A stretch of 64,000 nt of DNA. Source: Zygnema circumcarinatum (lineage: Eukaryota > Streptophyta > Zygnematophyceae > Zygnematales > Zygnemataceae). Made by a program: the position numbers and the translations under genes. The notes beneath the pieces were generated by a model. That model was not told the DNA's origin, searched no databases, and saw only the letters and a list, made by a program, of their open reading frames with translations. Positions 25,820 to 37,118 of the stretch are shown here, one piece after another (within the stretch, counting starts at the first letter, position 1; every line of letters starts with the position of its first letter). Where the stretch lies: NCBI GenBank assembly GCA_037447605.1, contig CM074808.1, positions 3,163,963 to 3,227,962 on the forward strand. Direction: 5' to 3'.

Positions 25820-28800
25820 TTAATCAAGTGAGCCAATAGCAAGGGCAACTTGAAAGCTATTGGCTGATGCTTTGGTATACATCCGATGCTGTTGCTTTCC
25901 AAGAGCTTCTTCTGTAAGAGCCTCCAACTTATTACTATCTAGGGCTGCGTTTTTACCATCCAAGTCAGTGGACCCGGTCTCGTCATCGCTGTCAGGGCGC
26001 ACTTCATCCTCCGCTGGCCACATGGGACAGACCATGATGACCTCCCGTTCTATGGGAGCATGCCCGTTTAACTGATTTCCCATTTGTTCTTGCCGGGCTT
26101 TTCTGCTCGACCGCTTTGGGGTTTCCGCTTGCGGTGGAAATAAACCAACGACGATGTCTCGCTCGGAAGTATTCTCCTGCCATCGCCCCATTTGGGTGTG
26201 GTGGGTCTTTAGGGAAAGAACACACAAACGAAAGAAAGGCGAGAGTGGAAGGGTTCAGGAACTTTTTGAAGGCACAGTGACCCACCTCCGCTTCTCCTTT
26301 GGAGAGGTCAACCTCCGCAGTCCCCTCATCTCTGCCCTCAAGGAGGGCGGCCACGAGCCGGCGAGACCCCCCAAGATGCTGCCACATGGCGGCAGCCGCC
26401 ACCCCCTTCGCCTCCATTCGCTGGAAAGCATCACACAGCTGAAGGAGCTCGAGCTGCCCTGCCGTGCTGCCACCTGTCTCTTCCCCGACTGGCCGATAGG
26501 TAGCAGATGGGCAAAAACGAGCACATCCATATCAATTTTCAGGTTTTTTTATGTGAAAGTTGAAGCATTCGAAGAACACAGCGCGATCAAATTGTACACT
26601 TGTTGACTCAAATCGTCAATAATGCCGACATGAAGGGAGGAGGAAGCCCATAGGAGAGGAGAGGAAGAGAGAGAAGCACACACTTGAAGGAGGTGCAGCA
26701 ATCTACAACGCCATAAGCTAACGTTCAAAGAGATTCTGATTTTTTTGAGAACTTTTGGCAAAAACCTAGAAGGCAAAACCATGGCGCAATGCTTATTACC
26801 ACGTGTCATCCATCGCTCTGTTGTCGAGATCAGCAGAGTTTCCATGAGAGCGTTCAGCCTTTTCCGTTCCGTCGCCACCGCCGGAAGATCCGCTCCGTTG
26901 GACTGCGCCATCACATGTGTCGCAGCGGAGAATGCGCAGCGGAGAAGCTGAGCCATCAGATCCAACGGCTGAATCGTGTCAAGATAATGGAGCGCCTGCA
27001 AAGGAAAAAAAGGAGGAAGGGAGAGCAGAAAAACAAGTTCAATTAAATGGACGACAATTGAATTGATTCCATGAAATAAAAGCCGGCACATGTATGATTA
27101 GTTTTGGCCCCTTACAACCTTTATTTTTGCAAAATTCTAAAGCGCTTTCCCCAAGTGACTCCCTACTCCAGTCCCTCCTATGTTCACTCCTACCATTCTC
27201 AACTCCCCTCCCACTCCTCTCCCTCTCCCATACCTTGTGGGCTTCTTGTTCATAGTCAAAGAGAGCCTTCTGTTCAGACGCAGCTTCCATGGGCGCCTTC
27301 CCCCATAACAGCATCCAAAGGTTCCCCTCCGACTTCATTCTCTCTGACAGCTGCCCCCTCGGCGGCCACTCCTCCCTCCCTCCTCTTCTACCTTCCAGGC
27401 CCCCTCCTTCCCTCTCTCCCCCTCTCCCGCCCCGTGCTCTCTCTCTCCCACCATCCTCCTCAATCAGATATGACCTTTTTACTCCCCTATCGTCGCAATT
27501 CCCCACACCGTTAGGACGCTCCTCCCGCCTTTCTACACTCTCTGCCTTTCCCATCCCTCCCTCCCTTTCCTGAAGCATGGAGAGAGTATGACCCATAAAC
27601 GCTGAACCCCTTTCTGAGCCAGATGACTCTGAACCCTTGCAAACTCTCTCCTCCCTGAACCCCTCACCCTCTACAGAACTCAAATTTTCCATTTGCCCAG
27701 CCTCTCTCGCAGCTGCCAGCTGGCGGCTCCCTATTGGAGGATTCTCGGGAATCCAGTCTCTCGGCGAATACCAGCGGATGAAGTCTTCGAAGACTGCTCC
27801 CGGATTGGCTGCCTTGAAGGCGGACATATCTGAGGGTTACAGGCAGGTCTTTTTCAACTCCATCAGCTTGAGCTCTAAGTTTTAGGGTTTTTTAGGGTTT
27901 CGGGTTATGTTTTAGACTCAAAGCCTGAATAACTTTTAACTTTTTAGCTAACTTTTTAGGGTTTTTTGAAGCTTTATGACCCCCCGATACCTCGGAAATT
28001 CTGGAATTGAACAATAACCATACAAAAAACAACCAAAAAAAAAGAAAGGGGAAGAACAAAAACACTTGTATCACCTGAGATGATAATTTTCCCTTGCAGA
28101 CGTGCTCGGGCTTCGGCCGCCTGCATTCGAACTCAGCCCTAGCCACTCATTTGAACCATGCAAATAAACCCTTCTAATTCTTCACATTCACGTTTTCACA
28201 ATCATGTTCAATTCAAAAACTCAAAAGGGTTCCAACGATCCCGCGCTACACTCCTCAACAACATCAACTATCTTTTTTTCTGTTTTCTGCACAGCTCTGA
28301 GGGCAGCATATTTTTTTTTTGCACCCACCGATGGCGAGTCATCCAATGCCTGCAGCGCCTCCTCCCGCACTCTCACCACATCCCCCGTCAAATGCACATC
28401 TTCCTGCCCTCCCATCCACAGAGAGCAATGAACCCCATATTCCTAAAACTCTATACACTCCAAAAGTTTACAACCAGACAAACCGAAAACATGTGAGTGG
28501 TGGGACCCACCTGAGTGATGGGAACAGCCATGGGAGTGCGCCTATGCAGCAGCATAAGACCTCCAGCAGGGCCTAAGACGCCTATGGGCTCTCTCTCCGC
28601 ACTCTCGCTCTCCTTCCCTCCCTGTCCCTCTCTCTCGCCTTCTCCCTGTCCCTGTCCCTCTCTCTCTCCCTCTCTTTCTCCCTCTCTCTCTCCCCCTCTC
28701 TCTCCCTCTCCTTCTCTCATAGATCCTCCAGATGCAGATCCATGGTTGCTGCTGGTCTGCTCCTCCCCCATCTCCCCCAGCTCCATGGAACTGCAAGCAC

Positions 28801-28924
28801 AGAGAATAAGAGGAGAGGGATTGGGGAAGGAAGGGAAGAAGAAATGGGAGAAGAGGAGTGGAAGGAGGAAAGGAACGGAGGAGGAGAGCAGAGCGAGAGA
28901 GAGAGAGAGGGAGAGAGAGAGAGA

Positions 28925-28960
<36 letters not shown>

Positions 28961-31900
28961 GTTTCAAAGATCCAAACAAAAATTTTGCAAGAGAGCTTCA
29001 CCTGTCGACATCTGGCAGGCTCGCATAGGTCGTGCTGTCACTCGCTGCTTCGCTGGACTCAGCCTCCGCGGTGCCACGTGGCCCGTAGCCATTGGTCGAA
29101 AGCACCAGATTTTTTTCGGGCTGCCCGGAGGAATATGAGTCAACCCGCGGCAGGAGAGCTGCCAAGTCCTGCAAAGGGCAAACTTTTCTGATTTAAAAAA
29201 AAAAAAAAAAAAAACAAAGCGGAAACCCGAATCCTTAGTTTCTACAATCTTGAGACCACGGAGAGATTCACAATCCAAAAAAAATAGTCCCAAAATTCAC
29301 CGAGAGAAGGTAAAGAATGGAATGAATGAGGAAATATGAGGGAATTCCTTGTCTCGAGGATTAAACGTAGAAACAAGGGAATAACAGTATCAGCTCAAAC
29401 AAGTAAAAAATCGCAGCTCACATCAATTCTCTCCCACCCGTTCTCATCGGTGAGGTCTTCGCCATTCTCTGCAGACTCAAACTCGTCTGATTGAAAACTC
29501 TTCCATCTATTGCTACCCAATTCTCTGTCCTTGTCCGACTCTTCCTCTCTTTCTCCCACTTCATTCCCCTCTCCCTCCCTCTCCACCTCATCTTCTCCTC
29601 TGTCTTCAACGCCGTTGTCAGTGCTCTCCCAGGTCACCTCCCCCCTCAGTTCTCCTTCCTCACTTGTCCAATGAGAAACGTCCACGTGGCGAGCAGCTAC
29701 GCGGCTATTGGCCCTCGCTGCTGACCTGGCGTGCACTTCCGCAGCTCGCTCCTCCAGCGCCCGCTTCGCTGTCTCAGTCTTTCTGCGAATGCAGAGTGCA
29801 AGCTGGCAGCATATGGAGAGGGAACAGGAGAGGGAGAGAGAGAGAGAGGAAGGGGGGGCGGGAGAGGGAGGGCGAGAGAGAGAGAGAGAGAGTGAGAGAC
29901 ATTATCATTTTCGAAGAAATGTCATCATTAAAAAAAGATAGCACTCTGGCATTCGCCTTCGCTCCAATAATAAACCCTTAAGTCAATCTAAAGATAAATA
30001 TCTGACCCCAATCCTAAACCGAGACCCGGACCTCGCCCGAAACCCTAACCCTAACACAAACACTCCCCCTACCCCTCACCCTAACCCTGCAACTAACCCT
30101 AATCCTAACCCCTACCCCAACCCCAACCCTAACCCTAATTCTAACCCTAACCCTAACCCTAACCCTAACCCTAACCCTAACCCTAACCCTAACCCTAACC
30201 CTAACCCTAACCCTAACCCTAACCCTAACCCTAACCCTAACCCTAACCCTCACCCTAACCCTCACCCTAACCCTCACCCTAACCCTCACCCTAACCCTCA
30301 CCCTAACCCTCACCCTAACCCTCACCCTAACCCTCACCCTAACCCTCACCCTAACCCTCACCCTAACCCTAACCCTAACCCTAACCCTAACCCTCACCCT
30401 CACCCTCACCCTCCCTAACCCTAACCCTCACCCTAACCCTCACCCTAACCCTCACCCTAACCCTCACCCTAACCCTCACCCTAACCCTCACCCTAACCCT
30501 CACCCTCACCCTAACCCTAACCCTAACCCTAACCCTAACCCTAGCCCTCACCCTCACCCTCATCCTAACCCTAACCCTATCCCTAGCCCTGCCCCTACCC
30601 CCCCCACCATCTGCAGCTCTTGGTGCAGGAGGCAGCAGCTCAAGTCCGGCCCCTCCGCATGCACGCGAGGGAGAGGGCGGGCCTCCTCCCACAGCCACCC
30701 CACCTCCGCACGGAACTCCCTCCAGAGGGTGGCTATGGCTGCCCTACCACCGTCCAGTTCAACATACATCCCGTCAGTTATAAAATGAGAAAAAAGGAAT
30801 GTCCAGAAAAAGCAAATAGTCCCTCTTTTGTTTCGTGTTTTTCTTTGTTTGTTTGTTTTTTTTTTTTTTTTTTTGTTCGACTTCTTCACCTTTGATATTA
30901 CAGTCTCCAAATCGCAGAACGTGCAGCGCAAAACGTGCGAGCAACGAATCGGGGGGCGCTGATTTGGCCAGAATTTCTTCCTTCCTGCTTTTCTTGGAGA
31001 TTTTTTCACCTTCCTGCTGACGAGGGGCTGAATCAGTTTACACCACCAGCCCATGTTTACCTACAGAGTCAGAAACTTCAAAAAATCTCGCCATACAAGC
31101 CGAAAAAAATGGTCGATTCTATGCCATGAACTCAGTTCAAATGCTATTATACTGTTCATGTACTGCAGCTTTCCTTCACAGAATGCTCCATATTTACCGT
31201 CATAGAAAAGGTCTTTAATGACTCGTTGTATAACGGACTGTGGGGGAACTGCCATGTAGCCTCCCCCTCCCGCTCTCCTCAGAGAAGCTCTCCCTTCCTC
31301 TGTCCAACAGAACTTCAAAAACAGGTTCAGGACATAAACCCTCCAACCCGAAAACTCCGAAAAGACCTCTACCTTCCTTCCTTTACCGGATAGACCTCAA
31401 CGAAAAAAACCATAGAAACTCTGAAAGCTCAAAAAGGGACTTGCCTGAAACAAAGTCGTCCATATGTCGCAGTCTTGTCTCTACCGCTCTCTCGCAAGCA
31501 GAGGAGAGCAATAGCAGCCGCCATGCAAAACCCGGCCACTCCTCCAACCTCCCCTCTCCCTCCCTCTGCCCTCCCACTGCTCTGCACCCACCACTCCTCG
31601 GAGCGAGAAAAATGACGAGTTTTCTACTTTTTTTTTGAGAAGTGATGATAACTTCCAGCTTGAAAAACGGTGGTTGATCAGATCACCGACACATGGAACT
31701 GTTTCATTTAAACGGCAATACACCTTTAGGACCCTACACTTATTGTGACCCTAAAAGCTTGAAGTTGAGGTGAGCGGAGAGGTAGAGAACAAGAGGGGAG
31801 AAGAGAGGCTCTCTCACCCTCTCTCAGCAGAAACCACGCGGAGAGACCAACGGTCCGCTGAAAGGGGCGACAACAGTTCTAACTGCGCCATAGAACTGCT

Positions 31901-34900
31901 GCTGCGAGCCGCCAAACTGTTCCATGTGGCAGTTAAACGGCATGCTGCTTCCACCCATTCCACCTTACTGCTCAGATTTCTTACTAGACCAAACGATGGA
32001 AAAGGTGAAGAACACAAGGGGCAAAAAGGAGCAACGAAATTATTTCAAAGTAGGGCCAAATTCTGACCTTTAATGGGATCCTCCATAGAGTGCCATTCCC
32101 CCCAAGGGCAGCCCTCATCCCACAATGCTCCCAAAGGCCATTCACTTTCCTCTTCATCCTCATGTTGTTGTTGAGCCGACGATTTTGACCCATCCTCTGC
32201 AAAATCCCGCCTCTGTTTTACGGATTTTTCGTACACCAAACGCATGGAAACTGCCACCTGTGGATGGCCCCCATGTGCGACAAAAGGGACTTCACCAACC
32301 TGCACGAACATGCGAAAAATGAGAAAAGGGAAAAGGGAGAATTTATCTTAGAAAAAGAAAATAACAGAAATAACTAAAGTTGAGCCCCAGTATCTAGCAA
32401 TCGTATTTTCTCACCAGCTTGGCAGAAAAGTAGTCGTACAATCCCTCCAAGTGGAACAAAGAGGGAGGCACTCGCCCTGCAAGCCGGTCCGACTCGAAGA
32501 CGAATGAGGGCCCGCCACGTGGCAGTTGCTGGAGCCCTCTATACGCATTCCTCTCGCGTGTGGGGACAAATCCGGGCCACGAACTGCACTCCACTCCCCG
32601 CCCCAAAAAAACCTAAAAATTAGGGTTTCTTGTTTAAGATTTGTTCCACGAGAAGAGGAAACATGTTATGTTATAACATGTGAACCTGTTATTTTTTCGA
32701 ATTTTCAACATTTTTTTTTCCAAGTAATGTGCGATGAAACCGACCAATGGGAGTTGGAGAGAGCGCAGGCCAATGTGCTGAGAAGGAGAGCTGCTTCAGA
32801 TGGCTCTCCCGCCTCTCCACTTAAAGTCAAAGGGGCCAAAATCTGACCCCACACACAACCCAGTTTCTAGTAAGAAAATCAGAAAAGAATTTCTCTCTTT
32901 GGGGGTGGATAGAGGTTCCAAACAAGGAGAGAGTTTCTTTTTCAGGCTGCTATTCGTTCTGATCTTTCGTTATGAGCATAACTGCCACTTATATTTTACT
33001 CCAAAAGAGAAAGAAAAATAAGGCATGTTAGTGATCATATTTACCAGAAACTGCTCCACCCCAAAAAGGAGAGGGAGAGGGTGGCCCTCTCTGCTCCATT
33101 CGCCTGCACAGCGCTTCACAATTGAAAGCTTTAAGGGTGGCTCCTAGGGAGCATAGGTAGAGAAGTAGCTATTAGCGGCACGACGTTAAGTAAAGAATAA
33201 CAGAACAAGCTTACTTTTTAAATAGAAATCTTCGAATCTCCCCCTGAATTGATGAATTGCCTACCTTTCTTGCTGAGAGAGACATTTTTCTGCGCTTCGG
33301 CGGAAGGAAAGAAGAGAGAGAGGCCATAGAGTTGGTCTCCGTAGGGCTGCTCGTGAAGGAGAGAGAGCAGCCATGGAGCTTCTGGGGAAGAAGGGATTCC
33401 TCCCTCCTGCCACTGAAGGACCAAAAAGGAAAAGTTTACCGCACTAGAAACGCAAAAATCTGTACGCGGGAGTTGCCTTTGATTGGAGAAAACTCAGAAG
33501 AGACAATTAAGACAGCAAGATTGAAAAATTGGGGGGAGGGAATTCAGCAATTCAAATCCATTTCGCGAGGGAAGGGAAGGGAGGGAAGTGAGGGTAGTGA
33601 TGGAAGCCCAAAAGCTTCAATTAAGAACGGCTTTGATAGAGGAGTGGATTCATGTGACAGGAATGAGGAGAGAGAGGGAGGGAGGTAGGGAAAGAGGGAG
33701 GGCAAGAGGAAGGGAGAGAGGAGGGATGGAGGGCGAGGGGGAAGGGGAGGGTGGCAAAGTTGGGAGGGGGGAGGGGATGGGGGCGAGGTGGGGGGGAGGG
33801 GGAGGGGGAGGGAGGGTTGGGAATTGGGAAGGGGTGAGGGGGGAGGGAGAGAGAGACACACACCTGCAAAGCCTCAATTCCGACCGCCTTCCATTGCCGG
33901 ATAACACCCTCCACTCCTGCAATAAGCCTGTCCATGCCAACTGCAAAATGGTAAGCTTTAGCTTAGAAAAGCTTTACATCTAGTCAGATTAACTCAGAAT
34001 CTGACTGTTGTGATCGCAAAATTCAAGCGGATGCCAAGCTTCGTCGGATTAAAGGGCGCCAACGGAAAGGGAAAGTGCTCAAAGTGTTGTGCATGCTTTT
34101 GGAATCAAGAACGAATACTCTATAATGTGAGAAAGGGAGGGAGGGAGGCGCACACCTCTCCCAGGGGGTGATGAGAGTGAAGTCGTCGAAGCTCTCCGGC
34201 TGCAGCCACAGAATGGAGGGAAGAGGGAGAGGACCCTCAGAGAGTTGCGAGGAGAAGGGAGTATGGCCCTTTCAAGGAGGAAGGGAATAGGGGAGGCGAA
34301 GGAGGAGGGGAAGGAGAGGGAGGAGAAGGTGGAAGAGAGGGAGGAGACGGAAGAGAGGACGGAGGGTGGAGAATACGGAGATAGAGAGGGAGGTGGAGGC
34401 CAAGAGAAAAGATGGGAGGACGAAGAGGAGGAAAGTGGCCAGGGAAGGAGGAAGCGGGAGAAACGAGGTAGGGCTAAAAGCAGGAAAGGTAGAGAAGGCA
34501 GGCAGGATGAAGGGGAGGGAGGAAAGAAGGAAGGTACGGAGGGAGGACGAACAACAAGGAGGAAGGTCAAAGCGAAAACAAGGGAGAGCGAGAGAGAGGG
34601 AAGGAGACAGTGAGGAAGAGAGGTGGGAGGGAGGGCAAAGGAAGGGACGGATTGAGGCAGGAGGCGAAGGAGAGACACGAGGCAGAGTGGGAAGGGACTG
34701 TGAAGTGAAAGTAGGGAAATAATGAAGAAAGCTGACATGGTAAGAAATAAAAGCAAAATGAAAAAACACATCAAGGCGGGTAGAAGGGAAGAAATTGCTA
34801 GTTTCTTAAAGGAATTTCATTAATAAACATAAGGCAGGAAGCATCCTCCATGCATTGCTGTCATTGAGAGTCGGTCCCAAATTAAAAAAAAACTAAAAAA

Positions 34901-35617
34901 TCAAAATCAGTCCGCCCCAGCATAAACTTTGCTTTCGCTCCTTATCCGCAAGAGGGAGGGAGGGAGGGAGGAAGGAATGGGGGGGAAGGCAGGGAAGGGA
35001 AAGAGAACCGAGGTAGGAGTGGGAAGGGACGGCGAAAGCGTAAAAAGAAAAATAATGAAGAAAGCCGACATGGTAAGAAAACAAACACAAGGCACCGAGA
35101 GAGGAATAAAGTGCTATAATTTTTTAAATTATTTCACAAATAAAGTCAACAGAGGTAGGAAATATCTTCCAAGCTTTGGTGCCATAAGAGGCCGTTCAAA
35201 CAACAAACCAAAATCAGTGCGCCTCAGCATAATTCTTTCTTTCGCTCCTTTCCGTGATAATGTAATGAATTTGACTTTAAACTTGGGCTAATTTAAACGC
35301 ATTTTGATCAGCCGAAGTGTCGCTCCGCTGCCCTACGCTCCATTGTCGGGCAGAGCCCGGCAGGACATAGAGTGGGAGACTGAGAAAGGCCGGGAGGGGG
35401 GGAGGGAAGAAGGGAGAGTGCGAGAGAGAGAGAGAGAATAAGAGAGAGAGAGCACCTCTTCGTCGTCCCGCTGCTGGTCGGAGCCATAGCGCCAGTCCCC
35501 CTCGCTCTCCGCCTCTTTCACAGCTCCCGCCATGGCGGAGCCCCGCATCTGTGCAGTCCGCGGGAGAGCTATGAAGCTCCTCCTTCGTTGCCACGCGGCG
35601 CCACGCGCTCCTCGCAC
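25820..35617 (-). CDS. RAB3GAP1: Rab3 GTPase-activating protein catalytic subunit (Rab3GAP1 family), 21 exons
   Basis: Catalytic subunit of the Rab3GAP complex, acting in vesicle traffic and autophagy in relatives. Exons in transcript order: 35617-35456, 34199-34156, 33927-33864, 33412-33265, 33103-33045, 32842-32745, 32583-32415, 32299-32068, 31983-31818, 31581-31445, 31248-31198, 30738-30608, 29802-29422, 29168-29002, 28790-28511, 28403-28329, 28120-28075, 27829-27234, 26995-26800, 26488-26286, 26176-25820. They total 3762 nt (1253 aa) and all phases close. Landmarks are FDDFTLITPWER, RNAYRGLQQLPRGGPSFVF, DEGCPWGEWHSMEDPIK, SVIQRVIKDLFYD and LWREFRAEVGWLWEEARPLP. Further along come DMSAFKAANPGAVFEDFIRW, ALHYLDTIQPLDLMAQLL and MGNQLNGHAPIEREVI. 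Low-complexity Glu/Arg/Gly inserts separate conserved blocks. ATG 35533 is an alternative in-frame start. Intron 10 uses a GC donor; the intron 30607-29803 carries telomere-like repeats. Confidence 0.92.
28595..28715. repeat. coding CT/CCCT microsatellite in Rab3GAP
   Basis: CT-rich tract entirely within exon 28790-28511. On the sense strand it is a GAGAGGGAG-type repeat encoding a Gly/Glu/Arg/Gln string. The tract keeps frame, so it is tolerated in the protein between conserved regions. Confidence 0.8.
30037..30597. repeat. interstitial telomere-like repeat array (CCCTAA / CCCTCA)
   Basis: About 560 bp of CCCTAA hexamers, partly alternating as the 12-mer CCCTAACCCTCA, with degenerate edges on both sides. 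It lies in the Rab3GAP intron between exons 30738-30608 and 29802-29422. The gene is on the minus strand, so the transcript has the TTAGGG/TGAGGG sense. Confidence 0.97.
33660..33860. repeat. purine-rich GGGA/GA tract
   Basis: Polypurine sequence on the plus strand, hence polypyrimidine in the Rab3GAP transcript, inside the intron between exons 33927-33864 and 33412-33265. Similar tracts occur at 34140-34640 and 35390-35455 in the first intron. Confidence 0.8.
34687..35253. repeat. diverged tandem duplication in Rab3GAP intron 1
   Basis: Two copies, about 34687-34947 and 35017-35253. Both run from GTGGGAAGGGAC through AATGAAGAAAG, ACATGGTAAGAAA and AAAATCAGT to TTTCGCTCCTT. Spacing and indels show an old duplication. 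No coding content is seen. Confidence 0.75.
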
Positions 35618-35783
35618 GTGCGAACGTCCCGCCCTTCAACTTCTCTGTATGAAGCTCTCTGCTGCAATTGACCGCGAGGGGACCAAACTTGTATCTATTT
35701 TACTTTAAAGTTTCTTCTCGTTTCTTTGAGAGAGGGAGAGGGAGAGGGAGAGGAAGGTTTCCACCTCGCACGAAGGTAGAAGC
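35618..35783. promoter_or_regulatory. compact 166-bp divergent promoter
   Basis: The whole distance between the Rab3GAP start (minus) and the FAD oxidoreductase start (plus). It contains a GAGAGG microrepeat near 35729-35755 and no clear TATA box. Both genes probably share it unless 5' UTR exons lie further out. Confidence 0.55.
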
Positions 35784-37118
35784 ATGTGCGCTACCACTCG
35801 CTCCTCCACTTTTTTCCACTCTCTCCCCATCGCGTCAAAGCCTCGCAGACTCTCCCTTTTCCCCACCTCTCTTCACAGCCCGCGGCTTTCAGTAATATCC
35901 ATGGCTTCTTCCAACGGCAATTCTAGAAGCTCGTCTCATGTTTCAGATAGCTCCAAGCATGCAGTTATCCTTGGAGGCGGAGTCATCGGCGCCTGCACTG
36001 CATATTACCTCTCTCAGAAAGGATTGAAAGTGACAGTTGTTGAACGATGTGAAGTGGCATCCTCCGCTTCCGGAAAGGCGGGTGGTTTCCTGGCACTTGA
36101 CTGGTGCAGGGGGCCTCTTGATCAGCTGGCACGTGTCAGCTTCCGGTTGCACGAACAGCTGGCAGGGGAGCTCGGAGGTGAAGACTATGGCTACCGGAGA
36201 GTGGATACTTGGAGTGTGAGCGTTAGAGAGGCGGCAGGAGGAAGGGCGAAGGGAGGGAAAGGCAGCGGTGACACTCTTCCTGCATGGGTTGACGGAACGG
36301 TAGATGCAAGCGGCTGCATTGGAACAACAAAGAGTAATGCGCAAGTTAATCCTAAATTGTTCACGCAAACTCTTCTGAATATAGCAATTCAAAAGTATGG
36401 GGTCAGTTTGATCATAGGTGAAGCGCAGGAGGTTGTTCTTCAAGAGTCGGAAGGGAATGTGGGATCGACGACAGGGAGGAGCTCGGAGAGAACAAAGGGG
36501 AAGGTGACAGGTGTCATGGTGGACGGCAGGAAGATTCCTGCAGACGTAGCAGTAATAGCCATGGGGCCTTGGTCCAGCAATAACAGACTTTTGGGACAGC
36601 TTACCAAGTTATCGGGGCTGAAAGCGCACAGTGTCATATTGAAACCCTCGAACCCTAATGCAATTTCTCCACACATGCTCTTCCTGCAATACAGAACTAA
36701 AGATGGGAGGGCATTGGAGCCAGAGGTTTATCCACGCCCAAATGGAGAAGTTTACGTTTGTGGAATGTCGGAAGATGTGATCACTCCGGAAAACCCCTTA
36801 GATGTTCAACCTTCCATTGGAGCTTCCGCTGCTCTATGCAAAATCGCAGCGACTGTTTCCAGCGAGCTTGTGGATGCAGAGTGTGTTGCCGAGCAGGCGT
36901 GTTTGCTGCCTTGTTCGGAGGATGGAATACCGATTATTGGAGCCATTCCGGGAGTAAGGGGGGCCTACGTGGGGACGGGACATAGCTGCTGGGGCATTCT
37001 TAATGGCCCAGCCACAGGCCTCGCCTTGGCGGAGCTCATAGCTGAGGGGGAGAGCAGTACAGTCAATTTGAAATCCTTCAGTCCGCAGCGGTTTCTTGTG
37101 GGAGCGAGGCGGGGGTGA
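35784..37118 (+). CDS. intronless FAD-dependent oxidoreductase (DAO family, TDA3-like)
   Basis: Single-exon gene of 444 codons. The FAD-binding Rossmann motif VILGGGVIGACTAYYLSQKG at about residue 60 is followed by VVERCEVASSASGKAGGFLA, typical of the D-amino-acid-oxidase/glycine-oxidase superfamily. C-terminal conserved blocks are VYVCGMSEDVITPENP, CLLPCSEDGIPIIGAIPG and YVGTGHSCWGILNGPATGLA. The closest plant and fungal relatives are the TDA3/At5g48440-type putative oxidoreductases, whose substrate is uncertain. The first 40 residues are Ser/Arg-rich, like an organelle transit peptide. ATG 35901 (MASSNG) is an alternative start giving a protein without it. It is the only intronless protein gene in the window, which may reflect retroposition. 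Confidence 0.92.
   Translation: MCATTRSSTFFHSLPIASKPRRLSLFPTSLHSPRLSVISMASSNGNSRSSSHVSDSSKHAVILGGGVIGACTAYYLSQKGLKVTVVERCEVASSASGKAGGFLALDWCRGPLDQLARVSFRLHEQLAGELGGEDYGYRRVDTWSVSVREAAGGRAKGGKGSGDTLPAWVDGTVDASGCIGTTKSNAQVNPKLFTQTLLNIAIQKYGVSLIIGEAQEVVLQESEGNVGSTTGRSSERTKGKVTGVMVDGRKIPADVAVIAMGPWSSNNRLLGQLTKLSGLKAHSVILKPSNPNAISPHMLFLQYRTKDGRALEPEVYPRPNGEVYVCGMSEDVITPENPLDVQPSIGASAALCKIAATVSSELVDAECVAEQACLLPCSEDGIPIIGAIPGVRGAYVGTGHSCWGILNGPATGLALAELIAEGESSTVNLKSFSPQRFLVGARRG

Noticed and set aside
28158-28496. Possible CRISPR or other prokaryotic system anywhere in the window
   Set aside because: No direct-repeat/spacer arrays were found. The gene structure with spliceosomal introns is eukaryotic throughout.
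30014-30698. Long open frames of alternating Val-Arg through the telomere-like array
   Set aside because: They are translation of a hexamer repeat with no stop codons, inside an intron of a well-supported gene.
33544-35090. Long Ser/Pro/Leu- or Arg/Glu-rich frames on both strands around 33.5-35.1 kb
   Set aside because: They are frames through polypurine/polypyrimidine intron tracts of Rab3GAP.
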